DNA of 8,617 nucleotides from UKL13-2 sp040006575. Lineage in GTDB: Bacteria > Pseudomonadota > Gammaproteobacteria > Burkholderiales > Usitatibacteraceae. Below, one piece after another: positions 5,931 through 8,617 of this stretch. The stretch is taken from assembly GCA_040006575.1 (NCBI GenBank), contig JBDTWS010000162.1, forward strand, positions 1 to 8,617, written 5' to 3'. A program made the position numbers and the translations under genes. A model generated the notes under the pieces. That model made no database searches, had not been told where the DNA came from, and was given only the letters and a program-made list of their open reading frames with translations. Each line of letters opens with the position of its first letter. Position 1 is the first letter of the stretch.

Positions 5931-5972
5931 ACCGTTTGCCCACACAAACCGTTTACAAACTTTTTATACAAT
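5931..5972 (+). promoter_or_regulatory. Candidate promoter of the cyclophilin fusion gene
   Basis: An AT-rich stretch gives a good -10 (TATACA 5965-5970, or TACAAT 5967-5972), but nothing resembling TTGACA stands 16-18 bp upstream. In that place lie two direct copies of ACCGTTT (5931-5937 and 5948-5954), 17 bp apart, followed by the small dyad GTTTACAAAC. A missing -35 with repeats over it suggests an activator-dependent promoter. The ribosome site GAGGA (5992-5996) precedes the ATG at 6001. Confidence 0.35.
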
Positions 5973-6000
5973 CCGCTCTACCGGCTTCATCGAGGAAATC

Positions 6001-7368
6001 ATGTTTTCAATCACTACCAAACACACACTGGCCCTTTTCGCGACGATCGCGGCGAAAATCGCCCTCGCTCTTTTCCTTATCGTACCCGCCATCGCGGGAG
6101 CCACCACCGTCCGGATGCAGTTTCCGCAAGGTACCGTGGATATCACGCTGTATGACACTACCGCGCCACGCACCGTAGCCAATTTTCTTTCGTACGTAAA
6201 CAGCAGCGCCTACCGCAATGCGTTTATCCACCGCAGCGTACCGAACTTCGTCATCCAGGGGGGCGGCTTTACGTGGAACGATGCGTCCGGTTCGATCGCG
6301 AAAATTGCCACGACCGCTGCCGTCGCCAATGAATTCAGCACGACCCGCCTGAACAAGCGCGGCACCATCGCCATGGCGCGCCTGGGTGGCTCACCGGATA
6401 GCGCGACCTCGCAGTGGTTCATCAACCTCGTCGACAATCCCTCGCTCGATACAGCAGATGGTGGCTTCACCGTATTCGGTGAAGTAACTGCGGCAACGCT
6501 GCCCATCGTAGACGCAATCGCGGCACTCCCCCTAGTCAACGCAGACGCGGATGACAGCGGTACGTTCGCTACCCTGCCGGTAGTGGGTACGGTCGCGAAC
6601 AACACCCTCGCCAAAGCCAACCTTGTACTTTCAAGCAATGTCTCCATCGTCTCCGGCACGACGGCCACCAACTACCAGGGCATGTGGTGGAACGCGGCGG
6701 AATCGGGCTGGGGCATGAACATCACGCAGCACAACACCATTATTTTCGCGGCGATGTACACCTATGACGACGCCGGCCTGCCGACGTGGTACGTGATTCC
6801 AAATTGCCCGGTAACGACCAACGGCTGCACCGGCGATATGTACAAGGTCACCGGCGGTACTTCGCCCGCGGTGGCGTGGAACGGTTCCGCCAAGATCACC
6901 ACCAAAGTCGGCACCGGCACGCTGACGTTTGCCAGTACGACTGCCGGCACGTTCGCATTCACGATCAACGGCGTTTCGGGTACGAAGGCGATCACCCCGC
7001 AGGTTTTTTCCAGCGACACGCCGGCCATCGACTATTCCGACATGTGGTGGAACCCCAATGAATCCGGCTGGGGAATTTCAGTCACGCAGCAGGGCAGCAT
7101 CATCTTCGCAGCCTGGTACGCCTATGACGCCACCGGCAAGGCCATCTGGTACGTGGCGCCCAACTGTACGGTCACCGGCACCACGTGCACGAGCCGCCTC
7201 TACAAAGTCACGGGCGGCGAATCGCTCAACGCCCTCTGGAACGGCACCAATCCGGCAGAAGACGTGGGGTCACTGGCGTTCTCGTTCACCACTACCTCGG
7301 CCGCGACCATGACGTATACGCTCAATGGCGTATCGTCGAACCGGTTGATCGTACGGCAAGCTTTCTGA
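6001..7368 (+). CDS. Exported cyclophilin-type peptidyl-prolyl isomerase with two C-terminal tandem repeats
   Basis: This 455-residue protein has a Sec signal peptide (1-34, ending AGA) and a cyclophilin domain (about 36-197) for proline cis-trans isomerisation of periplasmic or secreted proteins. Visible active-site elements are H77-R78 (the catalytic arginine), F83-V-I-Q86-GG, GTIAMARLGG (121-130) and SATSQWFINLVDN (134-146); these follow bacterial PpiA-type enzymes, so activity is likely. After a short linker come two repeats of about 110 residues (about 225-335 and 345-455). Each opens with MWWN-x-x-ESGWG, then IIFAA-x-Y-x-YD, a W-Y-V strand, a paired-cysteine segment (C269/C276; C389/C396) and YKVTGG. 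Such repeats occur in exported proteobacterial proteins and their function is unknown to me. They make this more than twice the length of PpiA. Paired cysteines suggest a disulfide per repeat. The gene appears to stand alone, with a strong terminator after it. Confidence 0.92.
   Translation: MFSITTKHTLALFATIAAKIALALFLIVPAIAGATTVRMQFPQGTVDITLYDTTAPRTVANFLSYVNSSAYRNAFIHRSVPNFVIQGGGFTWNDASGSIAKIATTAAVANEFSTTRLNKRGTIAMARLGGSPDSATSQWFINLVDNPSLDTADGGFTVFGEVTAATLPIVDAIAALPLVNADADDSGTFATLPVVGTVANNTLAKANLVLSSNVSIVSGTTATNYQGMWWNAAESGWGMNITQHNTIIFAAMYTYDDAGLPTWYVIPNCPVTTNGCTGDMYKVTGGTSPAVAWNGSAKITTKVGTGTLTFASTTAGTFAFTINGVSGTKAITPQVFSSDTPAIDYSDMWWNPNESGWGISVTQQGSIIFAAWYAYDATGKAIWYVAPNCTVTGTTCTSRLYKVTGGESLNALWNGTNPAEDVGSLAFSFTTTSAATMTYTLNGVSSNRLIVRQAF
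6673..7365 (+). repeat. Tandem intragenic repeat encoding two WW-N-ESGWG modules
   Basis: The two modules are spaced exactly 360 bases apart at their MWWN starts (6682 and 7042). Landmark residues line up along the whole length: ESGWG, IIFAA, YDDAGLPTWYV against YDATGKAIWYV, the two cysteines, YKVTGG, and NGVS near the end. The protein copies are clearly related but diverged, so the duplication is old or the modules were joined after divergence. It is not a recent DNA duplication. Confidence 0.85.
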
Positions 7369-7417
7369 TCATTGCGCGACGTTCGCGAAATCGCTGACGC
7401 GTAACCTGTCACATTGG

Positions 7418-7452
7418 AAAACCCCGGCACTTGCATCGTGCCGGGGTTTTTT
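7418..7452. terminator. Strong bidirectional intrinsic terminator
   Basis: CCCCGGCAC (7422-7430) and GTGCCGGGG (7438-7446) pair perfectly around a 7-base loop. AAAA before and TTTTTT after (7447-7452) extend the stem and give T-runs on both strands. It lies between the convergent cyclophilin and propeller genes, 50 bases after one stop and 24 before the other, and should end transcription from both sides. Confidence 0.93.
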
Positions 7453-7475
7453 ATTTGGCGCTGGCGACATGGAAA

Positions 7476-8603
7476 TTACGGCTGGCGCAAGAAGCGCTGC
7501 ACGCGCTTGCCCGTATCGACTTCACCCGCGTACAAATTGCCTTTGGAATCTATGGCCAGGTCGTGCACCCAGTGGAATTCGCCGGCGTAGCGTCCCGGAC
7601 GTCCCAGTTGCGAGACCACTGCACCGGTGTCGCGCGACAACGTCAGCACCTGGTTATTACGACCGTCGGCAACAAACAGATAGCGCTGCTGCGGATCGCG
7701 CGAGAGCATGATGTCCCATACCGCGCCGTTACCGGCTGATTTAGGCTCGACGCTGAACTCCTTGATGAAGGTCCCGTCTTTCTTGAATACTTGTATGCGA
7801 TTGTTGAGCCGGTCGCACACATAGACCATGCCGTCTTTCGACACGCGAGCGCAGTGCACGGGATTGCCGAACGTTTCCAGTTCGGTGGCCGTCGGCGGCG
7901 CGGTGCGGCGCAGGTTGGGTTTCTCTACATTCACCGGCGGCTTGCCATACGCGCCCCAGTGCCGCTTGTATGCGCCGGTGTCGGCGTCGAACACGATCAC
8001 ACGTCGGTTGAAATAACCATCCGCGACATAAACCTCGTTCGTGGCCGCGTCGACTTCCACTGCGGCGGGCTGACCCAGCCGCGTGATGTCTGCACTGCCG
8101 GTCTGCGGGCCGACCTTGCCGATCTGCAGGACAAATTTTCCATCGCGTGTGAACTTGAGGATCTGGCCGTCGTTGGGTCCATTGCCGGTGATCCAGACGA
8201 ACCCCTTGTGATCGACATGGATGCCATGCTCATTGCCGGGCCAGTCATAGCCGGTACCGGCACCGCCCCACGAGCGCAGCAGCTTTCCTGCTGAATCAAA
8301 CTCGAGCACCGACGGCGCGGGCGCGCAGCACTTCGAGTGCGGCGGCGACATGGTGGCGCCCTTCTCGTCGTCGGTCAGCGAAGCGGGCCGTTGCAAAACC
8401 CAGATGTGATCGTCGGCATCGGTGGCCACGCCACTGACCTGACCGAGGATCCAGTTATTCGGCAGGGGCTGGGGCCATGTGGGATCAACCTTGAACGTGC
8501 CGAAGCCATCGGTTGCCGCGCAACACGCGGCCGAAGTAATCGCAAACACTGCAAATGCAAGTGCGCGAACCCATGCGCCGCACGCGAGACTGTTACGGTT
8601 CAT
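7476..8603 (-). CDS. Exported NHL-repeat six-bladed beta-propeller, peptidylglycine alpha-amidating lyase-like
   Basis: This 375-residue protein has a Sec signal peptide (1-30) and a propeller of NHL-type blades. Visible blade strands include SGVATDADDHIWVL, HGIHVDHKGFVWITG, AAVEVDAATNEVYVADGY, CARVSKDGMVYVCD, and HDLAIDSKGNLYAGEV. Compared with vertebrate amidating lyase (PAL), which cleaves peptidyl-hydroxyglycine to amide and glyoxylate, the key residues appear in order: H126, H250 and H347 as the three zinc histidines, Y197 in ADGY-x-N, R265 in CDR-x-NNRIQ, and R72 in VLQRP. The PAL methionine before the last histidine is replaced (WVH). No copper monooxygenase (PHM) domain is present, so any substrate is probably not a peptide hormone precursor. 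C92-C93 lies in an insertion after the first blade. The ATG at 8603 follows an AGGAGAG ribosome site. The gene appears monocistronic in the window and acts outside the cytoplasm. The exact function is unknown. Confidence 0.88.
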   Translation of the reverse strand: MNRNSLACGAWVRALAFAVFAITSAACCAATDGFGTFKVDPTWPQPLPNNWILGQVSGVATDADDHIWVLQRPASLTDDEKGATMSPPHSKCCAPAPSVLEFDSAGKLLRSWGGAGTGYDWPGNEHGIHVDHKGFVWITGNGPNDGQILKFTRDGKFVLQIGKVGPQTGSADITRLGQPAAVEVDAATNEVYVADGYFNRRVIVFDADTGAYKRHWGAYGKPPVNVEKPNLRRTAPPTATELETFGNPVHCARVSKDGMVYVCDRLNNRIQVFKKDGTFIKEFSVEPKSAGNGAVWDIMLSRDPQQRYLFVADGRNNQVLTLSRDTGAVVSQLGRPGRYAGEFHWVHDLAIDSKGNLYAGEVDTGKRVQRFLRQP

Positions 8604-8617
8604 TGCTCTCTCCTCGA

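Noticed and set aside
1..8617. CRISPR arrays, tRNA or rRNA genes, insertion sequences, toxin-antitoxin pairs or phage genes.
   Set aside because: No regularly spaced repeats, cloverleaf-like sequence, transposase motif or such gene pair was seen on either strand.

Overview
The window (about 58-60% GC by eye) reads as chromosome of a Gram-negative proteobacterium, most likely beta or gamma. The support is several Sec signal peptides, a predicted outer-membrane barrel ending in tryptophan, an ECF sigma factor, a FecR-type exported protein, and a WW-N-xx-ESGWG repeat protein of a kind I associate with those classes. No tRNA, rRNA, insertion sequence, phage gene or CRISPR array is visible. Nine genes are supported: eight complete and one cut by the left edge.

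Left part (1-3233). A large barrel-like protein (239-2095, minus) is followed by the start of a FecR-domain-like exported protein (1-166, minus, partial). An ECF sigma factor (2565-3233, plus) is divergent from them across a 469-bp gap. That gap holds a candidate ECF-type promoter and a doubtful small leader ORF. No anti-sigma gene follows the sigma gene. The layout suggests a sigma factor controlling a cell-envelope operon, but this is inference.

Middle part (3258-4748). An ArsR-type winged-helix regulator (4038-4748, plus) is divergent from a translationally coupled pair, a NIPSNAP-family protein (3602-3937) and an antibiotic-biosynthesis-monooxygenase (ABM) fold protein (3258-3605). Both of these are small ferredoxin-like dimeric barrels. 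A perfect 8-8-8 inverted repeat overlaps the regulator start codon and is a good operator candidate.

Next (4780-5752). A SnoaL/NTF2-like protein and a cysteine-free MerR-family regulator run in the same direction. The promoter before them has the long 19-bp -35/-10 spacer and central imperfect dyad expected of a MerR-activated promoter, so the pair is probably autoregulated.

Right part (6001-8603). An exported cyclophilin carries two extra C-terminal tandem repeats. It converges on an exported NHL/six-bladed propeller protein (7476-8603, minus) that keeps residues matching the active site of peptidylglycine alpha-amidating lyase. A strong bidirectional terminator (7418-7452) separates the two.

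The best leads are the amidating-lyase-like propeller, the cyclophilin-repeat fusion, the MerR-type promoter, the ArsR/NIPSNAP/ABM module and the sigma/barrel/FecR cluster. None is proven to be a new system from sequence alone.
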